Shown here: positions 21,618 through 31,967 of the stretch, piece after piece
Layout: each line of letters opens with the position of its first letter
Numbering within the stretch: position 1 is the first letter of the stretch
Assembly: GCF_002078875.1 (NCBI RefSeq)
Contig: NC_034414.1
Coordinates: 26,694,637 to 26,758,636 of the forward strand
Direction: 5' to 3'
Length of the DNA stretch: 64,000 bases
Origin: Numida meleagris
Taxonomy: Eukaryota; Chordata; Aves; Galliformes; Numididae
Program-made: the position numbers and the translations under genes
Notes under the pieces: model-generated
The model's input: the letters and a program-made list of their open reading frames with translations, nothing else
What the model was told of the DNA's origin: nothing
Database searches by the model: none

Positions 21618-22500
21618 CAGTAGAATTGTAGAACACCTTGAGTTGGAAGGGACCCACAAGGAGCATGGATTCCATCTCCTGGCTCCACACAGGACCATGC
21701 AAAGTTCAAACCACGTTTCTGAGAGCATTGCCCAGATATTTCTTGAATTCTGGCAGGCCTGGTGCTGACCACTGCTCTGAAGAGCCTGTGCCAGGGCCCG
21801 GCCACCCTCTAGTGAAGAACCTTCTCCTAACACCCAGCCTGACCCTGTCCTGACACAGCTCCAAGTCATTCCCTCAGGTCCTGTCACTGTCACCAGAGAG
21901 CACAGAACAGTGCTGCCCATCTGCTCCCCTTGTGTGGAGCCATAGGCCACCACTAGGCCTCCCCTCAGCCCCCTCTACTCTGGATTGAACAAACCATGTG
22001 ACCTCAGCCACCCCTCATACGTCTTCTCCTCTAGACTCTTCACCATCTCTATAGCCCTCCTTTTGACATCCTTTAACAGTTTTACGTTCTGTATTGTGGT
22101 GCCCAGACCTGCACACAGAGGTCAAGGCGAAGCCACACCAGAACAGCGCAGACCAAGACAATCCCTCCCCTTGCCTGGCTTGCAGTGCTGGGCTTGGTGT
22201 ACCCCAAGGTACAGCCGGCCCTTTTGGCTGCCAGGGCACGCTGCTGACTCATGCTCAACTTGCCATCAGCCAGAACACCCAGATCCCTTTCCACATGGCC
22301 GCTCTCCAGCTTCTCGCTCCCCAGTCTCTATGTGCAGTCAGGGTTGCCCAATCCGAGGTGCAGAATTCAGCACCTGCTCTTGTTAAATTTAATGTATCTG
22401 ATGATTGCTCAGCCCTCTAATTTGTCAAGATCTCTTTGCAAGGCCTCTCCGCCCTCAGGAGAGTCAACAGCTCCTCCCGGTTTATTATCAACAGCAAGTA
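21618..22500 (-). mobile_element. CR1 LINE fragment, older
   Basis: The plus strand starts with the CR1 3'-end motif (GTAGAACACCTTGAGTTGGA, cf. the usual GGGTTGGAAGGGACC). Minus-strand frames contain RT C-terminal landmarks RDLGVLADGKLSMSQQ and [13 protein letters not shown]. More indels than the copy at 17.9-19.5 kb, hence older. Confidence 0.85.
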
Positions 22501-23150
22501 TCTTTTTAGATATTAACAGTGCAGCAAGTTTTCGTGCACGCATCATTTCTGCTTGATTATAAACATGATAAACAGAGCTGTTTCCTTTAAGAAAATCCTC
22601 TAATAGGTTGAATGACCAAAAGAGAAGCATCTCTGCTATGTGCTATCTGCATGGCATTGTACTTGTGGGTCAGTCCTGTCTGACGCTCAGCACCTAGAGG
22701 GACCTAAGATTATCAAAGCTCTTAATGTTAGCTCTAATAGCATTTTTAAATGATTACCTCACAAAGTCTTAGTCTTTCTTACTGGGATCATAACCAGCCA
22801 ACACCTCCCACTGCAAATACAGTGACCATCACCAAATATACATCTAAGTAATGAGAGTACTTCCCACTATCACGCAGTTTGCTTTACAATACTTGAAAAA
22901 TACTGACAATTTGCAGACTGTAAAAAAAAGTTCACTGCTTTCTGAAGTTACCTAGCGTGTAATAACATGGCTGGCAAAGCCATGCAGAGTTGCTCTTAGA
23001 GCAGATGCTTATTTTAATCAGAACATGTCATTTCCCTACTCAGGTCAAAGCCCTTCTGCCCCCCGGTCAGATGCTGAGATCAGCTTGCTCATTCACACCT
23101 AGCGGCTGTAAATTTAAAACAAGAGACAGTATTTTTTAAACAAATGTATT
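22501..23150. other. Spacer 3' of RIOX1
   Basis: No recognisable gene or repeat. Confidence 0.4.
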
Positions 23151-23156
23151 TTTATT
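23151..23156 (-). terminator. RIOX1: Poly(A) signal AATAAA of RIOX1
   Basis: TTTATT on plus gives AATAAA on minus only 17 bp past the stop codon at 23174-23176, implying a 3' UTR of perhaps 35-50 nt. Confidence 0.6.
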
Positions 23157-23173
23157 TTGTTCAAAAATAAGAG

Positions 23174-24964
23174 TTACACTTGCACCAGTGGCTTCTTAGT
23201 AGTCAGAATGCCCTTCTCAAACAGGAGCGTGGCTAGAGAAATCTTGTCCTCCAAGGTATCACATGGGAGGGTATCCACACTGACATGGTTTGGATAGGAG
23301 GACAGGAGAAATTCAATACTGTCTGTATACTCAGGATCTATCTCAAGGTACTTGGGTTCTTCCTTATGATACACTCTTGAGTTTTCTGTTGTATAATACA
23401 GCATCACGCCTGCTTCTTCATTGCACAGTCTAACAATGCCATGATGGAGAAGACGTACTTCTGTGTCTTTTGTTATTAGTACATCGACGTTGCGGGGCCC
23501 TCCATCTTGCCACTGGGCCGGAAAGCCATACACGCTCAGCTGTTTCTCCCTTTGTGTAAGCACTGGGGGGAGACAGTCATGAAGAAATGACTTAGCTCTC
23601 TGATCCATGGCAGCGTCAATGGGTGCGTAGTCAACAAGTTTCTTTATCAGGTGCTGCACCTTCTCCACAAATGCCGTTCGGCGAGCGTCGACTGCATCTG
23701 AGTTGGCAACGCCCATGTACCCCAGGCAGTCCACGGGAAGCCCCTGCCGGTACTCAAGGTCCTCTTCCAGGGCCATCTGCAGGGCAGCTGGGAGGAGCTT
23801 CTCCAAGAAGTCACCCCAGGAGTTCCTCTGGTAGGAGGACACTGTGATGTGGAGCGAGTGTGCGTCTGGCAGACAGTCGGCCTGGTGAATATAGCCCCGG
23901 GGGAAGTATAGCAGGTCTCCAGCCTCCAGCACCACTTCCAGCAGGGGCTCACCGAGCTCTGCCTGCGTGAGGTTTGCGCTGGAGAACTGGGGCAGTGCCT
24001 CAGAGCTCGTCCGGGGGCTGTAAACGCGCCAGTGCTTCTTGCCCTCCAGCTGCAGCACGAAGGCCTCGATGTCATCGTAGTGAGGGGCAAAGCCCTGTGT
24101 GCCTGGCGGTGTGAGGTAGGTGTTGGCCCCGGCCATGCTCCCGAAGTGCTCCTGCAGGATGGAGAGAAAGTGCCAGACGGTGGTGGAGAAGGCCTGGGGG
24201 CTGAGGAGCCGCAGGGAGCACCCATTCTGGTAGAAGTCCCACACAACAGCAGGCAGTGCCCGGCCCACGGGGTTGTGCGTCTCCCGCACCCCCTCAGCGT
24301 AGCTGGTCACGTCCAGGTGGGTCCCGAAGCGCACATCGCCGCTGCGCAAAATGGCATCGAAGTCAGCCGTGGAGAACAGCCCCGCGTAGTAGCTTGGGTC
24401 GCCCCGCTGCACCAGCAGCGGTGCCCGCTCCCAGTGCCGCCCCGCGAACTCCTCCGGTGCTACCGGCGCCACCAGCCACCGGAACAGCTCTGCCGCCCGC
24501 CGCCGGCTGTCCTCCAGCCGCCCCAGCCGCCGCAGCAGCCCCAGCACGCCGCCGCCTGGGCTGGCTGCGGGGTCTCCGGGTGGCTTTGCTTCGGGGCTTC
24601 CGTCCGGAGCCTCGTCCCGCGAGCCGCCCGGAGTTGTCAAAGGCCCTCCGGGTGACTTGGTTCCGAGGCTTCCGGCCGGAGCCTCGGCGGGCGGGCCGCC
24701 CGAGCTCGTTTTAAGGTCTCCCTGCCGCTTGGCTTCGGGGCTCCCGGCCCGCTCCACGCGGTTGGGGACAGCGGCGCCCCGCGGCGGCGCAGCCCGCTCC
24801 GGGCCGCCTCCTCCCGCCGCGCCGCGCCTCGATCGCGCTTTGGCCCGCTTACCACCCGCGGGCAGCGGCGTCCCACGGCGGCGCCGCTCCAGCCGCCCGG
24901 GCCCCGCCGCCCGGCGGTACACCGAGAGCGCCGAGAGCCTCCCCACCGTGCCGCACGCCGCCAT
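23174..24964 (-). CDS. RIOX1: Ribosomal oxygenase 1 (NO66), JmjC 2-oxoglutarate/Fe(II) dioxygenase, single exon
   Basis: A nucleolar/nuclear oxygenase reported to hydroxylate a histidine of ribosomal protein RPL8 and to demethylate histone H3. The 596-residue frame (human: 641) is intronless, as in mammals. The N-terminal ~140 residues are basic and low-complexity (RRRRG and KRAKARSRR, likely nuclear/nucleolar signals), with a 24-residue tandem repeat at about residues 74-139. The JmjC domain follows: FSTADFD, then [16 protein letters not shown], then [21 protein letters not shown]. The iron ligands are His295, Asp297 and His360 (YIHQ), with the same 65-residue His-His spacing as human. The C-terminal dimerisation/winged-helix part ends [22 protein letters not shown] start at the ATG at 24964 (GCCATGG, ideal Kozak); the frame extends three codons further only to a GTG. 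All catalytic residues are intact. Confidence 0.97.
   Translation of the reverse strand: MAACGTVGRLSALSVYRRAAGPGRLERRRRGTPLPAGGKRAKARSRRGAAGGGGPERAAPPRGAAVPNRVERAGSPEAKRQGDLKTSSGGPPAEAPAGSLGTKSPGGPLTTPGGSRDEAPDGSPEAKPPGDPAASPGGGVLGLLRRLGRLEDSRRRAAELFRWLVAPVAPEEFAGRHWERAPLLVQRGDPSYYAGLFSTADFDAILRSGDVRFGTHLDVTSYAEGVRETHNPVGRALPAVVWDFYQNGCSLRLLSPQAFSTTVWHFLSILQEHFGSMAGANTYLTPPGTQGFAPHYDDIEAFVLQLEGKKHWRVYSPRTSSEALPQFSSANLTQAELGEPLLEVVLEAGDLLYFPRGYIHQADCLPDAHSLHITVSSYQRNSWGDFLEKLLPAALQMALEEDLEYRQGLPVDCLGYMGVANSDAVDARRTAFVEKVQHLIKKLVDYAPIDAAMDQRAKSFLHDCLPPVLTQREKQLSVYGFPAQWQDGGPRNVDVLITKDTEVRLLHHGIVRLCNEEAGVMLYYTTENSRVYHKEEPKYLEIDPEYTDSIEFLLSSYPNHVSVDTLPCDTLEDKISLATLLFEKGILTTKKPLVQV
24548..24745 (-). 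repeat. RIOX1: 72-bp coding minisatellite in RIOX1
   Basis: Codes for about 2.75 imperfect copies of a 24-residue unit: copies start [20 protein letters not shown] and [10 protein letters not shown], exactly 24 residues apart, each with a GG..EAP-type end. It lies in the disordered N-terminal region ahead of the JmjC domain. Confidence 0.8.
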
Positions 24965-25330
24965 GGCCGACACACAACCCCGCCCCGCCCGGCGCGGCTG
25001 CTTCCGGCGGGGCTTCAGGGAAGCGCCGTGCCTCGCGGGGATGTGGGCGGCGTGGGTTGGTGTCGGTGCACCCGAACGAAGAGTTGCCCTGTTACGCCGT
25101 GATCTCTTTTGCCACGTTCACTCCGTGCGTAACCGGCACGCTCCGTCTGCCCTCTCTCCGTTCCTGTCTTGTGCTCGGAGCTCCCGGAATGGCGGTGGCG
25201 GCCCTCTGCCGCTCAGCGGCTGCCGAAGGGGAAAGGAGAGGCGCGGTGACCGCATGGCACTGCTCAGGAGGGCGTGGAAAATGGCGCCGCGTTTGTACGT
25301 GCGTTTCTGATCTCGAGCAAACTTAATAGC
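24965..25330 (-). promoter_or_regulatory. RIOX1: CpG-island promoter of RIOX1
   Basis: The CpG-dense block covers the RIOX1 start and about 300 bp upstream; no TATA box. Further CpG-dense sequence continues intermittently to about 26.0 kb. It could also start a divergent plus-strand transcript, but no convincing plus-strand exon is seen. Confidence 0.6.
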
Positions 25331-25780
25331 AGAGGTTCACTGTACAGCGCTTCCGTGAAAGGAAGCTCTGACGGACTCAGATAATTTGTGGCAATGGGTT
25401 TTGCATGGGAGATGTATCTCCGGAGACTCCCCTTGGCCCCGGGTGTTTAAGGAGCAATTACCCACGCGTGCTGCTGGTTCACAAATCTGGCGTTACCCTC
25501 TTGCAGACCTGAATATCGGCGTCGTGCCGCGTCTACTGAACATAAATAAACAGCTAATGCTCTCAGGGCACGTGCTGGAAGGTGAATTCTGACCTCACAC
25601 TCTTCTGACCTCCCGTCAACATTGCCAGGGTCTCCGCCGGGCCGACGCGTGAGCGTTAGCAGAGAGCAGCCCTGCGAGCGGCAGCACGCTGCCCCTGGAG
25701 CGCCCTGGGCTAACGGAGCCTCCGTTAAAGGCGCCCGGCCCGCACAGCACGCTGCGCCGCGCTGCGGCGCCCGAAGCTCC

Positions 25781-25931
25781 GTGCCGTGCCGTGCCGTGCC
25801 GTGCCGTGCCGTGCCGTGCCGTGCCGTGCCGTGCCGTGCCGTGCCGTGCCGTGCCGTGCCGCCAGGTGGCAGGGNCGTGCCGTGCCGTGCCGTGCCGTGC
25901 CGTGCCGTGCCGTGCCGTGCCGTGCCGTGCC
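25781..25931. repeat. (GTGCC)n pentanucleotide array, two blocks
   Basis: Sixteen perfect GTGCC copies (25781-25860), a 14-bp interruption plus an unresolved base N (25875), then eleven more copies (25877-25931). The array is perfect, so it is young or unstable, and the N suggests the assembler could not resolve its true length. Confidence 0.95.
25859..25872 (+). promoter_or_regulatory. CTCF-like motif 1
   Basis: CCGCCAGGTGGCAG fits the CTCF core consensus CCASYAGRKGGCRS, with G for A at position 3, a common variant in CTCF sites. It sits at the junction of the first GTGCC block. Confidence 0.55.
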
Positions 25932-25943
25932 GCCAGGTGGCAG
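25930..25943 (+). promoter_or_regulatory. CTCF-like motif 2
   Basis: An identical CCGCCAGGTGGCAG in the same orientation, 71 bp from the first, at the end of the second GTGCC block. Confidence 0.55.
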
Positions 25944-25949
25944 GGCAGC

Positions 25950-28900
25950 CCGGCGCTCCGCTCTGCCGCTCCGCCCGGCGCTGCGCGGGAGCGCCGCGGG
26001 GCGTGTGCGTGGGGAATGCCCTCGGCAGGGTTACTGCTGCGGGTGGGGTTCCGAATGGGAGGGAAGCGAAAGCGGGCTGTGCGTCTGTGTGCTGCGAGGG
26101 AAGGGAGGGTGAGCGCTGCGTTTCAAACCGCTCTTTGTTTTCCAAGGTTAAGCCCCGCTTACCAGAATAATCTTATCGGCTGAAACCGTATCAGCGGAGC
26201 TGGGCCCTGCACAAAACCAAGATGCAGCGGCTTTGAAATACGGTAGAAGTTTGGCTATTGTATGCTTTAATTGTATGTAAGCATGGCTAAGTAGGCTTTG
26301 GGGGGAAAAGACCTCTGAAAGCTCTGGGCTTGTGAGGTGTTATTTGTGTTACTGTTTAATTTACTCAAGTGTAAACGGTTCTCAGAAGCTGAGTGCTTGT
26401 GCAGAGCCTGACCTGAACTGCTCTGAGCACTGGCACTGAGTGCAGCAGTGCTGTCCTGGATGTTTATCAGTCCAGTGGGTTCAAAGTCTCGCTCTGGGGC
26501 TCAGGTCTTGGCACAGACATCCCTTTCTGGCACTGACAGATAGATGACCGCCACTGGAGTTCTTGGTGTGTAACGAAGTCCCAAAGGGAGGGATGTGGTA
26601 GCAAATAAGGGTAGTGAGATCTCTGTAACACATTTCTTCTGACAGTTGAGCCTTTCTAATAGTAAAGGCTTTCAAGAAAGAAGCATGTTGCTATTTTTCT
26701 GTGCCACATAAGAAAGGATTTTGACCTAAGGCACAGAGAGGGAGCTTTAATATCACTTACAGAGTACTTGGATGGTTGTCTAGGAATAGCCAAAAGGTCT
26801 TCATGCTGTTTCCATTCATTGTCCAATATTTCAAGGGAATTTGTAGTAAAGAAAGTAGTGTCACATGAAGCTCTTTAAATAAACTTAAGGAAAGTAGCAC
26901 AGATCTTTGCATGATTAGGTGGTCCCCAGCTACCGCTCACATAGACATAGTAGTAACCGGAGGCTCAATTAAATATCTTAATTAGAATTTAGCTTGAAGT
27001 CACTCAGATGTTATCAGCATATAGGCTGCATTGCCAAGAGCCACACACATTTTATTTAAGAGGACATAAAAAAACGTGTGCAATACAACTTATTAAAGAG
27101 CCACAAATGAGTTCAGAAGAAGTAAGGAAATGGCACCTCAAAGAGATGCAGGGCTTATTTGATGTTCTACCTTTTCCAACTCATGGTTCAAAGAATTGAA
27201 ATCTTAAATTCGAAGAGCAGATCATATAAGGCCTGATCCTGCAAAGCTTTGATCAGTCTTCACTAGTGAGTAGAAAGGGCAAAATTCTTCACACGACGAG
27301 GCCTATTTTGCACTTTTCACTTCTCTGTGTAGTGGACCTTTCACTTCTCTGTGTTTTGGATGCCCAGTTGTTCACCATGATGCATACTGCCTGGCACATT
27401 CACTTTGTTCCTGGCAAACTACTAATGTAAATCGGTCACTTGTAGAAAGTTAAACTAGGTTTAATCCTTTTTCTCATGATTGCTTTGCTGGCAGCCTTCC
27501 TCTTGCACTGTCAGTTTTGTTCTTGTGCCAAAAGCAATACCCAGTGAGGAAAAAGAACATTTCAAGCCTTCACTAACATGTTTCCTCAACTAGAGCCCCG
27601 GCAGTCCTTCTCATACAGCCCGGTGACATGCAGTATGTCATCACTGGAAGGACACTGGGCAGGATTGTGAAGCCTGCTCCTCTTTGTGAAAGCTATAAAG
27701 TTCACTGCCAGATAGCAAGACTAAAAGCTAATTCAGGAACTGTTTCTCAAGAGCTATCCTCTGGGCCGCTCATCAGAGTGAATGCACTCACTCACTGAAG
27801 CATCTCTTGGCAGAGACTTTGGCCTGTCTCCAGCTGTTTCTCTCTTCTCAGTGATTTTCTTATTCGGTGACTGGTTGCAGTCTTTAATCCTGGTTCCCTG
27901 GCACACGGAGCCCCACTGAGAAAATAAGACTTCCTTACCATGCAATACTCCAATTAGAACAAGTTTATAAAAATAATAATTACGAGGTCCAGGTGGCCCT
28001 ACGAAATTATCTTTTTGGAGGGAATTGGAAGTGCAGACATATCCTCTTGTCCTATGTAACACTAAAATACACTCTTTGTAACTTAAAGCTGAAATTACAG
28101 AAAATATTTGAGTAGGACCTTCTACTGAGCTGTCACCTCATTCCTATCAGGATCACAGGGCTTACTTTGTAAGCATTTTGAAAGCAATTTCACGAGGCTT
28201 TTTGTGCTCTTAATATATGTCATGTAGCATTTGGTAGCGCTGAGCAGATACCATCTGCAGTGACTCCGTAGGCAGTGACTATACACAAAGCTGCAGACTC
28301 CAAGACTCCAATCTTCTCGCTTTTCAGCAGGAGGAGAAAAGTAAACGGCCATGAAAATCCACATCATAAAATGGAAGCAAAGAGAATCTGAATGAAGTAT
28401 TTGCCCTGTAAGATTACTCACACACAGATAATTGAGATAAAAGGGATAGTCAGACAGTTCTGTACGCATCATGTGTCTGGTGGTAGAGAATGTGCTTTGC
28501 AACATGCAGAGCTGGCTCTCAGCAAGCTGTTTGGGTGTGGCTTCCCTGTGGAAGGAAGATTATAAAGAATTCTTACTATTCAGATCCTTATTAATTATGG
28601 CAACTGCAAAGCCTTTTTCATTAACTGTATATATGCACAGTATTTCAAAAGGAAGATGTAGCAGTTCTGACATATAGCAGTGCCATTCAGCAGTTGGTTC
28701 TTTGGTACATTTCTCATTCTCAGAAATCATGCAAAAATCTTCATCTCGTCTTTCCTGATAAGTGGGCAAAAAAAAGCCATAATGATGTTTTTTCTGAGGC
28801 ATTCTAAAATCACTCCCTCACCTCTGATGCAGCGCAACCAAGATGGCAATATCCATGCAAACAGGATGTTTTGGTTTAGCAACCATATTGTTCAGGTCTG

Positions 28901-31080
28901 CTCAGAGCACAACAGGAGAAAGCCTGCATGTAACACTTTGGTTTTTGCTTCCCATAGTAGATTTGTATTGCTACTAGAGGCATTCTTTTGAAGTGTTTTT
29001 GCACATTTTCAGTGCTCATTCACTCAAACAAGCTCTCACGCTTTACTTCTGCTGTCAAAAAGGTGGAATTTCTCTGGGGTGAGCGCAGTTACAGCAACGT
29101 AAAAATGCTTACGTTGTAGTATTTATACTGGTATGGCTTGTTCCTAGAAGGGATAGTATTACAGTGCGATTAGAGAAGGGAGATTTAATCACCAACATTG
29201 TTTTAGGTAGCCAATAGGAAGGAATGATGTTAAGCCTCTGGGTATCTGTGCTGAGGACATGGAGTTTGTATTATCATGAGTGCATGTGTAATATACTCTC
29301 AGCTCCTTAGGGGATAGCATACTATCCTGCTGTCCCAGTGACACCAGAAAGGATCTTGTCTGAAACGGTACCGCTGTCAGGAGCACGTGGGCACAACATA
29401 CACAGCCAGCTCCATTAATCCAGTGTATTACCCACAGAACGCTCTTCTCTTAAAAGGTGGGAAAGGGGCAGTAGGGCTGGATAGCTTTGATGTGCTATGA
29501 TGTCTCTCCCATTTCTTTGCTAAAAAAATTAAAGCACCCTGAAGCCCTGCTTCCAATCTGATGCCTTGAAGAATTAATATTCCTTCATTCATGGCAACTC
29601 TCTGCATGAAGACTGACTGTACAGAGTGAGGCTTACAGGTCAGTGTAGCGAACGCGCAGTTTGCTGTGTTGGATGCTCAGCTTGTTCTGTTCAGGTGACC
29701 TCTAGGGTCATCTTCTTTTTCACCAAAACCCTCCTTTCCCTTTAGCCACCACTAACTATATGGGGAGTTGGGGAGATACAAATAACTGACCAGACAAGTT
29801 GTATAGCAACAAATCAAATTAATAAATATTTGTAAAAGCTACGTATAGCTGAAGCATATACAGGAACTTTAGTTACAATAGGATGCCCTATTCTTTTCTT
29901 TACCTGTCCTCAGATAATTCTCATTTGAGAGCACAGTGTCTTCATAATACAAAGATGCTAAGAAATTGCTTAGAAATTAAAGTGTAAGGCATCATGCTTT
30001 ATCAAAAATGTTGTCACAGTCCAGAGGTAGCGCATATTATGAAGCGTTAAACCAAAGTCATGGGGAATGCAACATTTTAAGAGCTATGCCAGGTCAGAAA
30101 CGACTCCAGGTTTTATAACAACAGAAGAGATCTCAGGGCAGATAGAAATGTCTGCCTAGTCATTCTGGGACACTGGCTGAACATAGCTGCATTGTGCTGC
30201 TGTATGAGAGCAGCACTCTGAAAGTAACAGAGGCAGCTGTGAGAAGGAGAGCTGCTATCTGCTTTGGTTTTGCTTTCTGAGCAGAGTGATGTGAGAATAA
30301 TTTTTTTTCTTCGTAGTTTAATTGTCAAACATGGTGCCTTGGGGGGGAGAGAGCATCAGTCTGAAACACAGAGTTTGTGTCATCCTCCTGCTTCTGTCCC
30401 AGCACCTCCGATGTAAATATGGTAAATGATTTTTGCACACCATGTTTTGAAATGAGCACTGATTCCTGTTCCTTTATGTTCTGTTCCGGGTGCATGCCAG
30501 TTCACATTATAGTCCATACTCTTTGTCGCTCTCTTTCTTTGCTTGATTCAGGAACAAAGAGAAGCAAGGGGTACTGGTGCATGCAGAGAGGAGATAGTGG
30601 AGATAACAAGATAATGATACAGAGAAACCTTACGTAATCTTTATATTTCAATTTCCTGAGGTGTTGTGTTTGTTGGTTTATTTTTATTTATTTGTTTATT
30701 TTCCAGCTGCATGCTCCAGGAACTATTTCAGCTTGCATTGTGAATCAAGTAGCTGTTTGAATGCCTGGTTAGAGGAGACAGCAGCTGGGGACCGGTAACC
30801 CAGGAAAAATGCCTCAACCCAGCCCAGTAAGCACAGTCAGGCCCTGGGATGTCTGCTCTGCGAGGTGCAGCCTCCCTGCTTTGAAAACAGAGGCATGCCT
30901 GCACTTGGCACTGGGGAAAGAGGCTGGGGGACAGTATTTTGGGCCTTTATGTGGACTGCTCACATTTTCCCTATAACCCAGCCTTCAGCTGATGGAAGAC
31001 GCCTCCGCAGAAAATGGCACATTTTACTGCAGCCTGTGTGGAAGGAAGCGATTCTTAGAGGCGGCTGACCGAAGGTAACG
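25950..31080. other. Intergenic region between RIOX1 and the next CpG island
   Basis: About 5 kb of mostly AT-rich, unique-looking DNA. Short open frames occur on both strands, but none has domain-like content, and no repeat family was recognised. A roughly 20-bp direct duplication (CTTCTCTGTGT type) lies near 27318-27360. In mammals HEATR4 overlaps this neighbourhood; I see no HEAT-repeat exon here. Confidence 0.45.
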
Positions 31081-31099
31081 GAGGTAGCACCGGGCCCCG

Positions 31100-31967
31100 G
31101 GGATGACACCAGGCTCCACCGCGTGCGGACCGTGTTCCCCACAGGAGCACTGCTCCTCCTCATCGGCCAGCACTCAGCCTCCCCTGCCGGCGGGCTGGGG
31201 CCTCCCCTGCGAGGGCCTTTCACAGCCCTCACACGGAGAAGGCACCCGACCTGTGGAAAACCCTCGACAGCGAGTGAAGGATGCTTCTGGCAGCACGCTC
31301 CTTGGCCCTCCCTCCCGCACAGCTCCGCGCGTTTCCACGGCTGCCGCAGCCGACATCTGCCCGCAGGGGTGACTGCTTTTGTAGGGAGGGAAGGAAGCCG
31401 AAGGCACAGCGAAACTACGGAGCTGTTCTGTGGAAGGCAGGGCCCTGCTTGTGCGGCGGCCACACCGCCCGGAGGGTCTCCAGGCCTCGGCTCGGGGGAA
31501 GGAAGCAGATTTCTGCCCGGGCCGCTGCAGGGAAGCCGCCGCCACTGCCAGGACAGCGCCCGCCCGGCCTGCACGCACCCCAGCTGCCCCCAGCCCCTAA
31601 CGCGGCCTAACGCTGAGCGGGGAGGCGGGCCCACAGCCGCAGCTGGCACCTCCGGCAGCCTATCGCGGCTCTCCCTTTCGACCGCTTCATCCAATCAGGA
31701 ACGGCAGAAATGGAGTGGGGGCGCCAAAGCCCCTGAGTGAATAAAACACTCGGGGGCCCGTGGGCGGAGAGGGGCGGGGCCGGAGCTTTGACGGGAAGCG
31801 CCGCGCGGCCATCCCAGGGCAGAGCGACGGGAAGGGTGGCCAATGGGCGGCCGGGATGGGCGTGGCGGGGGCCGGAGCTGCTGCGGGGAGGGAGGGGGGG
31901 CGGCGGCGCTGCTCAGTGGCGACGGGCGGCTGAGGAGGCGCCGGAGGGAGGCGGCTGCGGCCGGCAG
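31100..31967 (+). promoter_or_regulatory. NUMB: CpG-island promoter, presumed NUMB
   Basis: A large CpG island (about 31.1-32.8 kb). Upstream of the presumed exon are a CCAATCAG box (31691-31698), a GGGGCGGGGC Sp1-type box (31771-31780) and a second CCAAT (31840-31844) followed by GGGCGG. There is no proper TATA box. The layout fits a broad TATA-less promoter firing on the plus strand, divergent from RIOX1. Confidence 0.65.
31880..31967 (+). other. NUMB: Non-coding first exon, presumed NUMB
   Basis: GGC/GCG-rich sequence ends in CCGGCAG|GTGAGCG, a strong donor at 31967/31968. There is no long frame starting with a good ATG before the donor, so the exon is 5' UTR. The NUMB assignment is by synteny: in human the NUMB promoter lies beside RIOX1 and the ACOT cluster and points away from them, as here, and NUMB has a non-coding first exon and a very long first intron. 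The 5' end is approximate. Confidence 0.55.

Noticed and set aside
24971..24973. RIOX1 start three codons further upstream
   Set aside because: That codon is GTG; the ATG at 24962-24964 has an ideal Kozak context.
25183..25326. Plus-strand ATGGCGGTGGCGG frame upstream of RIOX1 as a divergent gene
   Set aside because: Short, ends without a clear donor, and has no recognisable product; more likely promoter sequence.
25622..26170. Long frames through the GTGCC array (CRAVP-type repeats)
   Set aside because: A pentanucleotide repeat without stops is open in every frame; no flanking coding signal, and an N lies inside.
30960..31694. 244-codon minus-strand frame in the CpG island
   Set aside because: Composition-driven (Pro, Arg, Gly), with no splice or domain support; the divergent frame at 31687-32346 is rejected for the same reason.
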